This document shows positions 51,063 through 59,449 of a stretch of 64,000 bases of DNA, piece after piece. The stretch spans positions 1 to 64,000 of the forward strand of contig NZ_JABBJF010000024.1 of assembly GCF_014218705.1 (NCBI RefSeq). Direction: 5' to 3'. The stretch is from Kluyvera sichuanensis (GTDB lineage: Bacteria; Pseudomonadota; Gammaproteobacteria; Enterobacterales; Enterobacteriaceae). The notes under the pieces are model-generated. The model was not told where the DNA came from and did no database searches. It saw only the letters and a list, made by a program, of their open reading frames with translations. Position numbers and translations under genes: made by a program. Position 1 is the stretch's first letter; each line of letters begins with the position of its first letter.

Positions 51063-52025
51063 ATGATGAACATCGCTTGTGATGACGGCTCAACGAACGT
51101 AAAACTTGCCTGGATTGAGAATGGTGAAATCAAAACTCATGTTTCGCAGAACGCCTTCCGCGAAGGCTGGGCTACTCCACTCGCATTTGGTGGTAAAACT
51201 ATCTACAACTATCTCATTGATGGGCGGAAATTTACTCACGACATTGGTTCAACATCTGCAATTACAACAACGCATACCTCTTTCCAGTTCGACGCTGTAA
51301 GTCGCGTAGCAATTCATCATGCCCTTTTGACTTCCGGTCTTGAGCCACAGGATGTTGAACTTACAGTGACACTGCCGGTGGCCATGTTCTTCACGAGCGA
51401 TGCGCAGTTGAACGAAGCTAATATTGAAAAGAAAAAGGCCAACGTTATGGGCCCAATAACCCTGAATAATGGCGAAACTTTTCATGTTGTAAAAGTTAAC
51501 GTAATGCCTGAATCAGTACCTGCGGCTGAATATCTGATTGATCCTAAAACAACCACGCAGCTTACACGAACCCTGGTTGTCGATCTGGGGGGAACAACCC
51601 TAGACCTGGCCATCATTCAGGGGGCAATGGAGGGCATATCTGATATCTTTGGCAACAGCGATGTTGGCGTTTCACGAGTGACAAAAGCTGTTATGGCTGC
51701 GCTCCAGGATGCCCAGTCTCCAAGTAGTTATGCCATTGCGGATATCATCATTAAAAACCGTCATGATAGAGCGTTGATTGCTTCTGCGGTCAATGATCAC
51801 TCTAAAATTGATGCCATCATTGACGTTATCGATTCTGAGTCGAAAAATCTGGCCGAAGCTGTTGCAGCTGATATACGTCGTCAGAACAGCGTCCACAAAA
51901 TCATACTGGCCGGGGGCGGTGCTGAGCTCATCCATTCTCATATTGTCGAACTATTCCCTAAGCTGGATGTCATCAAAGCGCCTGACGCGCAGCTCGCGCT
52001 CGTCAAAGCAATGGCAAGCGTCTAA
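51063..52025 (+). CDS. parM: ParM/StbA actin-like partition ATPase
   Basis: 320 aa, the same length as ParM of R1. Phosphate-1 DDGSTNVKLAW is at the N-terminus, phosphate-2 VDLGGTTLDLAII in the middle and the adenosine motif LAGGGAELIHSHI near the end. It polymerises into filaments that push plasmid copies apart. The ATG at 51063 has AATGAGGTATATACC upstream; an earlier in-frame start at 50988 has no ribosome site. Followed by a small DNA-binding partner, as in type II partition operons. Confidence 0.92.
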   Translation: MMNIACDDGSTNVKLAWIENGEIKTHVSQNAFREGWATPLAFGGKTIYNYLIDGRKFTHDIGSTSAITTTHTSFQFDAVSRVAIHHALLTSGLEPQDVELTVTLPVAMFFTSDAQLNEANIEKKKANVMGPITLNNGETFHVVKVNVMPESVPAAEYLIDPKTTTQLTRTLVVDLGGTTLDLAIIQGAMEGISDIFGNSDVGVSRVTKAVMAALQDAQSPSSYAIADIIIKNRHDRALIASAVNDHSKIDAIIDVIDSESKNLAEAVAADIRRQNSVHKIILAGGGAELIHSHIVELFPKLDVIKAPDAQLALVKAMASV

Positions 52026-52038
52026 ACGAGGTTATGTG

Positions 52039-52425
52039 ATGGAAGAAGATAAACGTTTACTCGTCTGGCTCCGCCCCGGCAATAATCCAGAAGACGGTAA
52101 AGCTCTTGATATTATGGAGCGCTTACCCCGCCGATCCCGGGGGGAATTTTACCGTAAGGCACTGGTAATTGCGTCTGCCTTGCATGAGCTCGACCCTCGG
52201 TTAATAAATTTGCTGGCCGCACAAACCACGACATCGTTTAATGCCGAAACGCTGAGCAACATTCTGTCGCAAACGCTGGGCATTGCCGTTGAACGGAATT
52301 CTTCACCAGTGGAAACCCAGGCCACAGGTATCCGAGCAACAACCATCATTGATTCGGATAAGCCTGCTGAGCAGAAAGAACCAATTCCTAAACCCTCCCT
52401 GATGATGCAAACCCTCAAACGTTGA
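52039..52425 (+). CDS. parR: ParR/StbB-like centromere-binding protein
   Basis: 128 aa. The N-terminal half (LPRRSRGEFYRKALVIASAL) looks like a ribbon-helix-helix DNA-binding segment, and the C-terminal half is a polar linker with a basic end, as expected of ParR, which binds parC and caps ParM filaments. The ATG at 52039 lies 13 nt after the parM stop. The assignment rests mainly on position next to parM. Confidence 0.75.
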   Translation: MEEDKRLLVWLRPGNNPEDGKALDIMERLPRRSRGEFYRKALVIASALHELDPRLINLLAAQTTTSFNAETLSNILSQTLGIAVERNSSPVETQATGIRATTIIDSDKPAEQKEPIPKPSLMMQTLKR

Positions 52426-52430
52426 ATCCG

Positions 52431-52452
52431 AACCGGCTACTAGTAGCCGGTT
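52431..52452. terminator. bidirectional intrinsic terminator
   Basis: AACCGGCTACT/AGTAGCCGGTT is a perfect palindrome between the convergent parMR and GntR genes, overlapping the stop of the latter. Confidence 0.85.
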
Positions 52453-53162
52453 TACTCACCTTGCTCGGTTAACAAGCTGAGATAGATCCGCAACCCCTTA
52501 TCCAGTGACTCTCTAATGGCATCTGCTGCTGCCCCTGCATCCCTGTTTGAAAGAGCGAGTTCAAGCGACGAGAAAAATATTGGCCATTTATCCTCCGAGT
52601 CAGATTCGAACGTGTAACTCAGAGTTGGCCACAGGTTAATCCACAGTTGGGTTACAATTTTGAAAAACTCAGGCAGACCGGCGTATATGTAAAGCTTCAG
52701 CCGCAGAGTGAGGTTTAGCTGGTGCGCCAGATAAACATCCCTACGTTCATATGCGGAACGCAGCTTTTGGCACAAAGACAGGCATTCTTCAAAGCCATTG
52801 GCATCCATTTTCAGTACGGCCTTTTCTGCCAGTTCTGGCTCAATCAATCGCCTCATTCTCATGTACTCGTTGAACTGCTCACTGGTGATGATGGGAACAA
52901 AAAAGGCATGTGATGGAGTCAAAGCAAGAGCACTACTGGCAGACAGACGTATCAGGCTTTCACGGACGGGCGTGACGCTCATTTTCATAGCATCGGCGAT
53001 GTTTTTTGTTACCAACTTATCACCGGGCTTGAGGTAGCCGAGGATAAGGGCGCATTTAAGGCGATCTTCAACTCGTCTCGTTAAGCTAGGTCTGCCTGAC
53101 GGAGAGTAACTAATTAGTTCCGGTAAATTCCCTGGGGTTTTTGAGGAAGCTTTTGTAATCAT
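52452..53162 (-). CDS. GntR/FadR-family regulator
   Basis: 236 aa. The N-terminal winged helix (residues ~24-85) includes LKPGDKLVTKNIADAMKMSVTPVRESLIRL, typical of GntR. The C-terminal FCD-type all-helical domain (RMRRLIEPELAEKA, then LAHQLNLTLRLKLYIYAG) is the effector domain of the FadR subfamily. It represses or activates targets in response to a small acid. Metal-binding His/Asp residues typical of some FCD domains are not obvious. The ATG at 53162 is preceded by a TTG one codon earlier and a weak ribosome site. Confidence 0.85.
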   Translation of the reverse strand: MITKASSKTPGNLPELISYSPSGRPSLTRRVEDRLKCALILGYLKPGDKLVTKNIADAMKMSVTPVRESLIRLSASSALALTPSHAFFVPIITSEQFNEYMRMRRLIEPELAEKAVLKMDANGFEECLSLCQKLRSAYERRDVYLAHQLNLTLRLKLYIYAGLPEFFKIVTQLWINLWPTLSYTFESDSEDKWPIFFSSLELALSNRDAGAAADAIRESLDKGLRIYLSLLTEQGE

Positions 53163-53165
53163 CAA

Positions 53166-53493
53166 TCATATATCACTCATACTGAACTTTTTGACCACAT
53201 AGAAAACAGAATATTTTTAATCACACTACATAGTAAGTAGATCCCTCTACCTACATATTTCAAATAGTTCCAGTATGCACATCCATAAACTGGCATCCGC
53301 CAGAACAGAGAAGGTAAACGGTTATCATTCGTTTTACTCTACCAGCATGTCTTACATTTTCAATAACGGATCTATTACTACCCATATTTTATGCTTAACA
53401 GAATCCATTATAGATGCATGGTTAATTCTTTCTAATGTGTTTGTTTGCTATTTGTGCAAGGTCGAAATATATTCAGCTTGTGCGTCAATGACA
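53166..53493. other. intergenic region upstream of GntR gene
   Basis: About 330 bp without a convincing gene. It should hold the GntR promoter and any autoregulatory operator; a GTAAGTAGATCCCTCTACCTAC quasi-palindrome is visible near 53232-53253. Confidence 0.3.
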
Positions 53494-54099
53494 TTAATCT
53501 TTGTGGATGTATAGGTCAGGTTGTCCGGTGTGTGTATACGAAATGTCTGAAATCAACCTTCCCTCAAAATCGTGCCAATCCCATTCCTTTTGAATTTTTT
53601 CTCCCATTAAAACACGATCCATCCTTTGAAGTTGCCAATCCATATAAATCAGTAAAAGAGCCATTTCTTCTTTTTCATTATTAGTCATGCCCTGCCCTAA
53701 TTTATAAGCTTCTTTTGTGAGCTGATAGATCTGAACAGAGTTTTCAACAATGTATTTAAATATTTTTTCTACGCAGCCGGAAATGGCAATTGAATTTTGG
53801 CAATTAATGTCATTAACGAGTTCGCGTGTATCTATTTCCCAGTTCCTATATAAATCAATCTCTGCGGTATAATGTTGATTTGTGTTTAAAGGAATACCAC
53901 CAAAGATTCGACAATAGAGTTCTACTGCATCGGCCTGTTCCAGGCAATTAGCCATGTAGGGAAAATCAGGCAACGTGGAATGAATCAATTGGAGATAAGC
54001 TAACCTCTGAACAACCTTTTCATATGGCTGGTTAGTTTCTACGCCATAGAACATGTCTTTATTGATGTCATAACGATGAGTGATCCTGATCTTCGCCAT
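53494..54099 (-). CDS. hypothetical protein (201 aa)
   Basis: Soluble, rich in aromatic and acidic residues; it contains MANCLEQADAVELYCRIFGG and CVEKIFKYIVENSVQIYQL. Not recognised. AGAGG lies 9 nt before the ATG. It forms a minus-strand block with the secreted and membrane proteins upstream, separated by only 10-14 bp, so the three are probably co-transcribed. Confidence 0.65.
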   Translation of the reverse strand: MAKIRITHRYDINKDMFYGVETNQPYEKVVQRLAYLQLIHSTLPDFPYMANCLEQADAVELYCRIFGGIPLNTNQHYTAEIDLYRNWEIDTRELVNDINCQNSIAISGCVEKIFKYIVENSVQIYQLTKEAYKLGQGMTNNEKEEMALLLIYMDWQLQRMDRVLMGEKIQKEWDWHDFEGRLISDISYTHTGQPDLYIHKD

Positions 54100-54109
54100 T
54101 GCTAGCCTC

Positions 54110-54532
54110 TTAATTCAGATAATTGATATCAGCATCGTCCGCACGTGCGGCATTACCAGCTACTAGCTGAGCGCATTTTGCAACGCGGACTGAGTGGTCA
54201 AGGTTGACCTTGTCGAATTCAGCCTTCAGTTGCTCATCTGGCTTAGCTTCGTTAACAGTTACCAGAATCCGACTAGCATACTCGCTACCCTTGGCTTGAT
54301 TGCCTACCATCTTACCCAGTACACGGCCAGCTTTTGATTTCGCTTCAGTCAAACGTTCCTCGCCATTTTCGAGGTAGTCTTTACATGCGATAACAGCAGC
54401 AATCTCGGAAGCATGAACTTTCATCACGTCATTCAGTTCGTCACGAGATGGAGAGCTTTCCGCTGATATTGCGAAACTTGATGCATTAATTGCAAATAAA
54501 CAAACAACCGCATTTAATATTATTTTTCTCAT
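54110..54532 (-). CDS. small exported protein
   Basis: 140 aa with a signal peptide (IILNAVVCLFAINASSFAISA, cleavage after AISA). The mature part is a helical domain with two Cys (IACKDYLENG, KCAQLVAGN). Not recognised. The ATG at 54532 follows AAGGAAACCTGTG; a GTG one codon earlier is less likely. Located between a membrane protein and a cytoplasmic protein in one block. Confidence 0.65.
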   Translation of the reverse strand: MRKIILNAVVCLFAINASSFAISAESSPSRDELNDVMKVHASEIAAVIACKDYLENGEERLTEAKSKAGRVLGKMVGNQAKGSEYASRILVTVNEAKPDEQLKAEFDKVNLDHSVRVAKCAQLVAGNAARADDADINYLN

Positions 54533-54546
54533 CACAGGTTTCCTTT

Positions 54547-55302
54547 TTATTGGTTACGAGGCAATGCTGCTTCAGACAGCTGGTAATTCAATATTGATAA
54601 GTAGGCCAGAGGTATAGTTGCTGCCGGGATTAACCATTCATACCTGAGCGAAAAGTATGACCACGAAAGTAAAACAACACCAGAGATAGCTGAAAATGCG
54701 AACAACGGCCCAATATTCATAAAAGTACTTTTACAAATGACTGGTATACTTTTCAGCAGAGAACCTTTACACCGCGTAACTGTTGGTATGAATAAAACGA
54801 GCATTGGCGTAGCGATAAATACGCTCAAAGTGGCAAGGGCGTACATATTGAAATACACTATTAGGTTGGAGTAAGCCAGACTAATGCTTGTTAATGTTGG
54901 TTGTTTATATTCAACATGGTTGGTTTCACCCGCAACCGCTGAAGCAATCATAAATTTGACTAACCACAATATTACGATCATTAGTACGGTCAGGAATAAT
55001 GCATAAACTAACACAACGATAAAGTTGCGTAGTTCTTCCCAGATATTCAATCTTAGCTCTGAGCTTTGATATCGGCATAAGATAGCCGTAAGGTAGAGGG
55101 TGAGTACAACTGGCTGTAAGATAAAAAATGCAAGCCCCTCCATTGTCACATTTTTCATGATGAGTGTCAGGAGTCCACCACCAGCAATTATCGGCAAGAA
55201 TATTGCCAAAATACCATGAAGAGATGCCATTGTTTTCATGGAGGACAACATTATTTGTTTGGTATCTTCGAAAGATAATTTATTGATGAGAAATGCTGAC
55301 AT
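54547..55302 (-). CDS. polytopic membrane protein
   Basis: 251 aa with about six hydrophobic segments (ILAIFLPIIAGGGLLTLIM, FFILQPVVLTLYLTAIL, FIVVLVYALFLTVLMIVILWLV, LIVYFNMYALATLSVFIATPMLVLF, LFAFSAISGVVLLSWSYF). Not recognised. AGAGGA precedes the ATG. Upstream, at 55418-55433, lies a GGTGACGAAATTAAC site also seen at 47.8 kb. Confidence 0.65.
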   Translation of the reverse strand: MSAFLINKLSFEDTKQIMLSSMKTMASLHGILAIFLPIIAGGGLLTLIMKNVTMEGLAFFILQPVVLTLYLTAILCRYQSSELRLNIWEELRNFIVVLVYALFLTVLMIVILWLVKFMIASAVAGETNHVEYKQPTLTSISLAYSNLIVYFNMYALATLSVFIATPMLVLFIPTVTRCKGSLLKSIPVICKSTFMNIGPLFAFSAISGVVLLSWSYFSLRYEWLIPAATIPLAYLSILNYQLSEAALPRNQ

Positions 55303-55455
55303 TGTGTTTCCTCTTCATGTAGTTGGCTCAATTGTCGCATGTTGAAAAATTTGAATAGCATTTAACATCGACAAACTGACGGCTTTTTCTCTATCTCATT
55401 TTTTCTGTTCAGTTACGGGTGACGAAATTAACTCGACCAGCTCTTCCTTTCCCCA

Positions 55456-57165
55456 CTATTCATGGGCATCAACGGAGAAAAGTTTTATGGATTCTGCGGT
55501 TCCTTCAAAGGCGTTGTCATAGCAACCCAGAATATTGATGTCGTAACCGGGCCCAGCTTCTCGGGTTAAAAGATGCTCCTTTGCGCTCCCTGGCAGTATT
55601 GCTATCAAGCGTCCTCCCGGTTTCAGGAATCTCATCGCATGTTGAAAATGTGCAATCCAGCGTGAGTCACTAAATGGAGGATTCATCAGAATTCTTTCAA
55701 ACAAGCCGGTATTTTCAGGCTTGACCAATAGAAAATCATTAAGGGTGACGTTCCAGCGCAGGCCAGTAATTGCAACAGCTGCGGGGTGTATATCAAAACC
55801 AGTAACATCCACCCCCTCTGGTAACCCTTTCAGTAGCGCACCAAGACCGATATTCGGTTCCAGCAAACGCATACCTGAAGCCACCATACATTCATCAATT
55901 GCTCGTTTCTGGAGTTCTCCGACCGTTGCATAGAACTGGTGCGTATAGCGGTCAGGTATAGAACCATGTAATGCCAGAAGTTTGAATGCTTCAACGGGGC
56001 TAAAGTCAAAGTCATATACTTCTCTATATCTTCTGACAGCACCCAATGACTCCCATATGTTCACCAGTTCTTTTTTCTCACTAACAGACTGGTTGTCCCG
56101 CAGGATAAAAGTGTGCGGCCCCGGTGACAGGTGTTTGCCCGCGTTCAAATGGTCAGTGGCATATGATATTAAGGAGTTAACAGCAGAGAATGATATCAAC
56201 TGCGACCGATATTCATTGGTTTTTACAGTTCTTGCGGAGTTATGGCTGGTGGTGTATCGGCGATCGAGAGGAATGCAGCCTGGCATTAAATGGGATAGTA
56301 CCAGATTGAGATTGTCACAAGTTTCCTCCTCAATCAGGATATGCACATTGCCGTTAATAAACCCCTTCACTTTAAGACTATCGTTATCAATACTTACCCA
56401 TTCGCCAGGGTTACTCATCATGTACTCTTTGACCGCAGCCGAATTCACATCCTCAGCACCGCTTCGTCCATACATCAGTCCAATAACCTTACGAAGGTCA
56501 TTAAAATAGTTGAGATAGTCATAGGATCTGCGGTTATCTCTACTTGGTAAGCAGCTGGCTATGATGAGTTTGTTGCTGAAGCCCTGGGCACGGTTAGTCT
56601 TATGCAGAGCGGAGAGCTTTTCAAACACACCATGAACCATCTGGGCGAAGTAGTCTTTTTTCTCTTCATTCAATGCGAATGCGGTAGAAAAGATACTTTC
56701 TTCGTTGAAGGGTACAGGCTTAAGCTTCTCAAAATTTGATTCTGATGATTTTCGCCATGCCCTTAATCCTTCGTTCCAGTCATCGTATCTTTCGGTGGGC
56801 ATAAATGGTTTTACGCCGGTCAGATCGAGCAGCTTTTGCCAGTACTTTTCATCGAGAGCACAGCGGGCCCGTTCTATACAGAACAAATTTTCTACAGCCA
56901 GCGTATATTTGATGGAATTGTCACAAGAATCACAGAACATGCGCCATGCTTCATCATGCCGGTTCCGCATCACTGCATCATACATGGCCTGCATGTGCTT
57001 CAGTGTTGTGTTGTATTCCACCAGCAGATCGCGCATGGCATTTAGTTTTTGAAAGCCGTCATGTTCAATGAGGCCACTTTGACTGTCTACGGGATTAGCA
57101 TAAAGGCTGAGGACGTCTGATTCATTTTCATCGTTATTCGCTAATACAGCTGTCGGTAGGTTCAT
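55456..57165 (-). CDS. DUF4942-type class I methyltransferase
   Basis: 569 aa. The N-terminal ~200 residues match the DUF4942 type (LKHMQAMYDAVMRNRHDEAW, then FMPTERYDDWNEGL). The C-terminal domain is a class I SAM methyltransferase with LLEPNIGLGALLKGL (motif I), GFDIHP, and the catalytic ILMNPPFSD (about residue 490), the (D/N)PPY/F type used by N6-adenine or N5-glutamine methylases. It probably methylates DNA, perhaps against restriction in new hosts. The ATG at 57165 follows GGAGAAATCTG; a start at 57219 is not supported. Confidence 0.82.
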   Translation of the reverse strand: MNLPTAVLANNDENESDVLSLYANPVDSQSGLIEHDGFQKLNAMRDLLVEYNTTLKHMQAMYDAVMRNRHDEAWRMFCDSCDNSIKYTLAVENLFCIERARCALDEKYWQKLLDLTGVKPFMPTERYDDWNEGLRAWRKSSESNFEKLKPVPFNEESIFSTAFALNEEKKDYFAQMVHGVFEKLSALHKTNRAQGFSNKLIIASCLPSRDNRRSYDYLNYFNDLRKVIGLMYGRSGAEDVNSAAVKEYMMSNPGEWVSIDNDSLKVKGFINGNVHILIEEETCDNLNLVLSHLMPGCIPLDRRYTTSHNSARTVKTNEYRSQLISFSAVNSLISYATDHLNAGKHLSPGPHTFILRDNQSVSEKKELVNIWESLGAVRRYREVYDFDFSPVEAFKLLALHGSIPDRYTHQFYATVGELQKRAIDECMVASGMRLLEPNIGLGALLKGLPEGVDVTGFDIHPAAVAITGLRWNVTLNDFLLVKPENTGLFERILMNPPFSDSRWIAHFQHAMRFLKPGGRLIAILPGSAKEHLLTREAGPGYDINILGCYDNAFEGTAESIKLFSVDAHE

Positions 57166-57284
57166 CAGATTTCTCCAAATAGAGAAATTATGAGACAGGT
57201 ATGGCAGGTGACGAAGCAAATCGACGAACTACATAAGCCGGGATATTTGGGGATACCGTGAAGTACATAGCACGGCGGAAGTCC

Positions 57285-57311
57285 AAAAAAAGAGACCCCA
57301 GTAAGGGGTCT
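57285..57311 (-). terminator. intrinsic terminator
   Basis: AGACCCC/GGGGTCT stem followed by T7 on the minus strand, downstream of the gene at 57357. Confidence 0.85.
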
Positions 57312-57330
57312 TAAATGAGGTATATATAAC
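57312..57330 (+). repeat. orphan copy of the TGAGGTATA leader
   Basis: TAAATGAGGTATATATAAC is on the plus strand directly beside the terminator of a minus-strand gene, without a following reading frame. It matches the initiation leaders of at least seven genes of the window and may mark a lost or moved gene. Confidence 0.5.
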
Positions 57331-57356
57331 TATCAGATCACAGAGCCCGAAGCAGA

Positions 57357-57941
57357 CTACTCAACGTCCTGAATTTCAGGAAGCTTCAACCCTTTCGGAT
57401 AGAAGATTGTATGAACAGTCAGGTCAGCCAGGAACGTAGATTTGATAATTAATTTTATTATAGGGTTAATACTATCCCAAGAATCGGGCGAATTCCAGAT
57501 AGTGGCATCACAGCTTTCAGGATACTGGTTAACTCCAGGAGCATGGCCAGCCGTGCAGCGCATTGGGTCGGTTGATTCATGCTCGCATTTAGGGCAAATA
57601 TAGCGCCGCAGCTGGTGTTCACCTAGGTCTTGGTCAAAATCGTGAGGAGTTTCCCAGCAATGAACATCTTCAAGCTCAGGTAGCCTGGACGGAGTGTAAA
57701 AAGCCCACGGCACTTCCGTACCTCGCAGTACCTCAAGTGCGTGTATCACCCGCTCAGGCTCGATTTTAAGCACGTCACTGTATGCTTCTATTCGATCACG
57801 TAACAGGCTGGCCATTACAGAGATTGTATGGATATCGATACCGGCTGCTTGAGCGTCCCTTTCCAGCTGCTCAATAACGACATCAATACTTGCTGGTGGT
57901 GCAGACATAAATAACTGCGTTGCGGCTTCTTGTCGTGACAT
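57357..57941 (-). CDS. hypothetical protein with zinc-ribbon-like segment
   Basis: 194 aa. The N-terminal half is helical; the middle has YICPKCEHESTDPMRCTAGH, a likely Cys/His zinc site. The C-terminal ~50 residues are hydrophobic beta/helix (FLADLTVHTIFYPKGLKLPE). Not recognised. The ribosome site GAAGGAAC lies in a CGAAG/CTTCG hairpin just before the ATG, so translation might be regulated. Confidence 0.6.
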   Translation of the reverse strand: MSRQEAATQLFMSAPPASIDVVIEQLERDAQAAGIDIHTISVMASLLRDRIEAYSDVLKIEPERVIHALEVLRGTEVPWAFYTPSRLPELEDVHCWETPHDFDQDLGEHQLRRYICPKCEHESTDPMRCTAGHAPGVNQYPESCDATIWNSPDSWDSINPIIKLIIKSTFLADLTVHTIFYPKGLKLPEIQDVE

Positions 57942-57992
57942 ATACGAAGGTTCCTTCGGTTACCGGTGACAGTAACCGATATTTTCCCCTCG

Positions 57993-58433
57993 CTACAGCT
58001 GGTCACGAATTTTTTCAGCTTGTACATCGGATACCAGAACACAATCACCTGTTGCAGAATTACAAACGTAATATTTTCCGTCCTGATGCTGCTGTAATTT
58101 CAGTTTTGTACCCGTAAGTGACACTGTAACGCCACTTGCTTCAAACTGCCCTTTGTTGGTGATGAAAAAGTTGTTTTTTGCGAGGGTTCCGGCTTTCAAA
58201 TCAACGCCTCTGATCACTTCACCCAGGTCCCATTCGTTCATTACTGAGCGTTGTTTATGGATCAAGGAGCCAAGACAGACAAACACCACGACACTGATTG
58301 CAGCAAGACCCATAAGGTTTTTAAACGAATGGTGGGCTTTCAGGTCAAGCGTCTTCGCTTCTACCAGCTGCTCGGACGTTAACTGGACAGCTCGATTGTT
58401 ACGCGAAGGACGTTTACGTTGGTTAGCAGTCAT
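57993..58433 (-). CDS. single-pass membrane protein
   Basis: 146 aa with a basic N-terminus, a membrane helix (LMGLAAISVVVFVCLGSLI) and a periplasmic domain with a Cys pair (YYVCNSATGDCVLVSD). A VSLTGTKLKLQQHQDGKYYVC segment resembles a small beta sandwich. Not recognised. It overlaps the upstream gene by 11 nt and is thus coupled to it. Confidence 0.65.
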   Translation of the reverse strand: MTANQRKRPSRNNRAVQLTSEQLVEAKTLDLKAHHSFKNLMGLAAISVVVFVCLGSLIHKQRSVMNEWDLGEVIRGVDLKAGTLAKNNFFITNKGQFEASGVTVSLTGTKLKLQQHQDGKYYVCNSATGDCVLVSDVQAEKIRDQL

Positions 58434-58905
58434 GGTTCACCTCTGTTTGAAGGAGAGATAATTTTAAACCTGCCAGTATATAAGCGATCTGAATTGGGTG
58501 AAGCGAATCATCAATGCTCATGGCCAGTCTACCCTTCTGATTGGTATCTACGGCTTTGCTGCCTCGGTACTGGTATCCATATCTCTTCCTGGCAAGTTCC
58601 AGGCCAGCCAGCATGTACTGGACTTGCTGTAACGATAATGAATCAATTTGCAGAGACTTGAGCCTGTTTTTTTGCTGGCACAGACCAAATAACTCCCTCG
58701 ACTCGAAATCGTCGGGGTAAGAGTGTAGTAACCCATCAACTGAGCAGGCATTCAACTTATCGAATTCACGTTCAATACCCTCGACCGAGAAATGTCGGTC
58801 TCGAACGGACTCGACTCTACATTTGCTGAGCTGGCCATCTGGTGTGGCTACAAATATAGTTGCGCCTTCGGTCAGGTCTCCAGTCCAGTTTGTATGATTA
58901 GTCAT
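58423..58905 (-). CDS. hypothetical protein with two internal repeats
   Basis: 160 aa. The C-terminal half holds two similar helical repeats: LSLQQVQYMLAGLELARKR and LHPIQIAYILAGLKLSLLQ, about 50 residues apart. The N-terminal part (ATIFVATPDGQLSKCRVESV) looks like a small beta domain. Not recognised. The ATG has GGAGCGTAT upstream. Confidence 0.62.
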   Translation of the reverse strand: MTNHTNWTGDLTEGATIFVATPDGQLSKCRVESVRDRHFSVEGIEREFDKLNACSVDGLLHSYPDDFESRELFGLCQQKNRLKSLQIDSLSLQQVQYMLAGLELARKRYGYQYRGSKAVDTNQKGRLAMSIDDSLHPIQIAYILAGLKLSLLQTEVNHDC

Positions 58906-59002
58906 ATACGCTCCGTAATGGGCCTACTAAACAATATTATCACGGCTGAATATTTGACGAAGCAGTGCGCGATACGCGCCATGATAATGTTAAATTAGTC
59001 GT

Positions 59003-59431
59003 TTATTTGATAGCACCATTTTTCTCTGAATACTGTTCAAACCAGAAAACAATGGGTTTCTCTACAATGCTTATCTGGCCGAATCTTTCTGCCGTTCTGA
59101 AATTCATACTACTCTTCCGTGCCCTTTCAACCTGTAAACTTATTTGTTTGCGGAACATTTCCAGTGAATATGTTGTTTTGAGCAGATTGCAGGGCGCACA
59201 GGCTGGGAAAAGATTTTCTAAGCAGTTGGCACTTTCATTAAACACTTCACCGGTAGCCTTAAGCTTAAATTTCCCTCTGGCCGCAGCTTGCATATCCTGG
59301 ACGGATTTCCTTAGCACAGGTTCTACGTGATCAGCGTGCCAACCTTTTTCTTTCAGTACCTCGCCACAATATGCACATCGACCACCAAATTTAGCCCTCA
59401 GTACTATTCTTTGTTTTTTTGACAGAGACAT
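59003..59431 (-). CDS. HNH endonuclease
   Basis: 142 aa. The zinc-binding CAYCGEVL, the HNH-type WHADHVEPV and the second zinc pair in LFPACAPCNLLK give the order of an HNH nuclease core at residues ~18-90, followed by a helical tail. The ATG is preceded by AAGGA. It may be a restriction-type or mobile nuclease; the neighbours do not decide. Confidence 0.88.
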   Translation of the reverse strand: MSLSKKQRIVLRAKFGGRCAYCGEVLKEKGWHADHVEPVLRKSVQDMQAAARGKFKLKATGEVFNESANCLENLFPACAPCNLLKTTYSLEMFRKQISLQVERARKSSMNFRTAERFGQISIVEKPIVFWFEQYSEKNGAIK

Positions 59432-59449
59432 AATAAATTCCTTGTGGAA

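Noticed and set aside
53275..53514. Plus-strand 79-codon frame upstream of the GntR gene
   Set aside because: No ribosome site, odd composition, and it overlaps the end of the gene at 53494.
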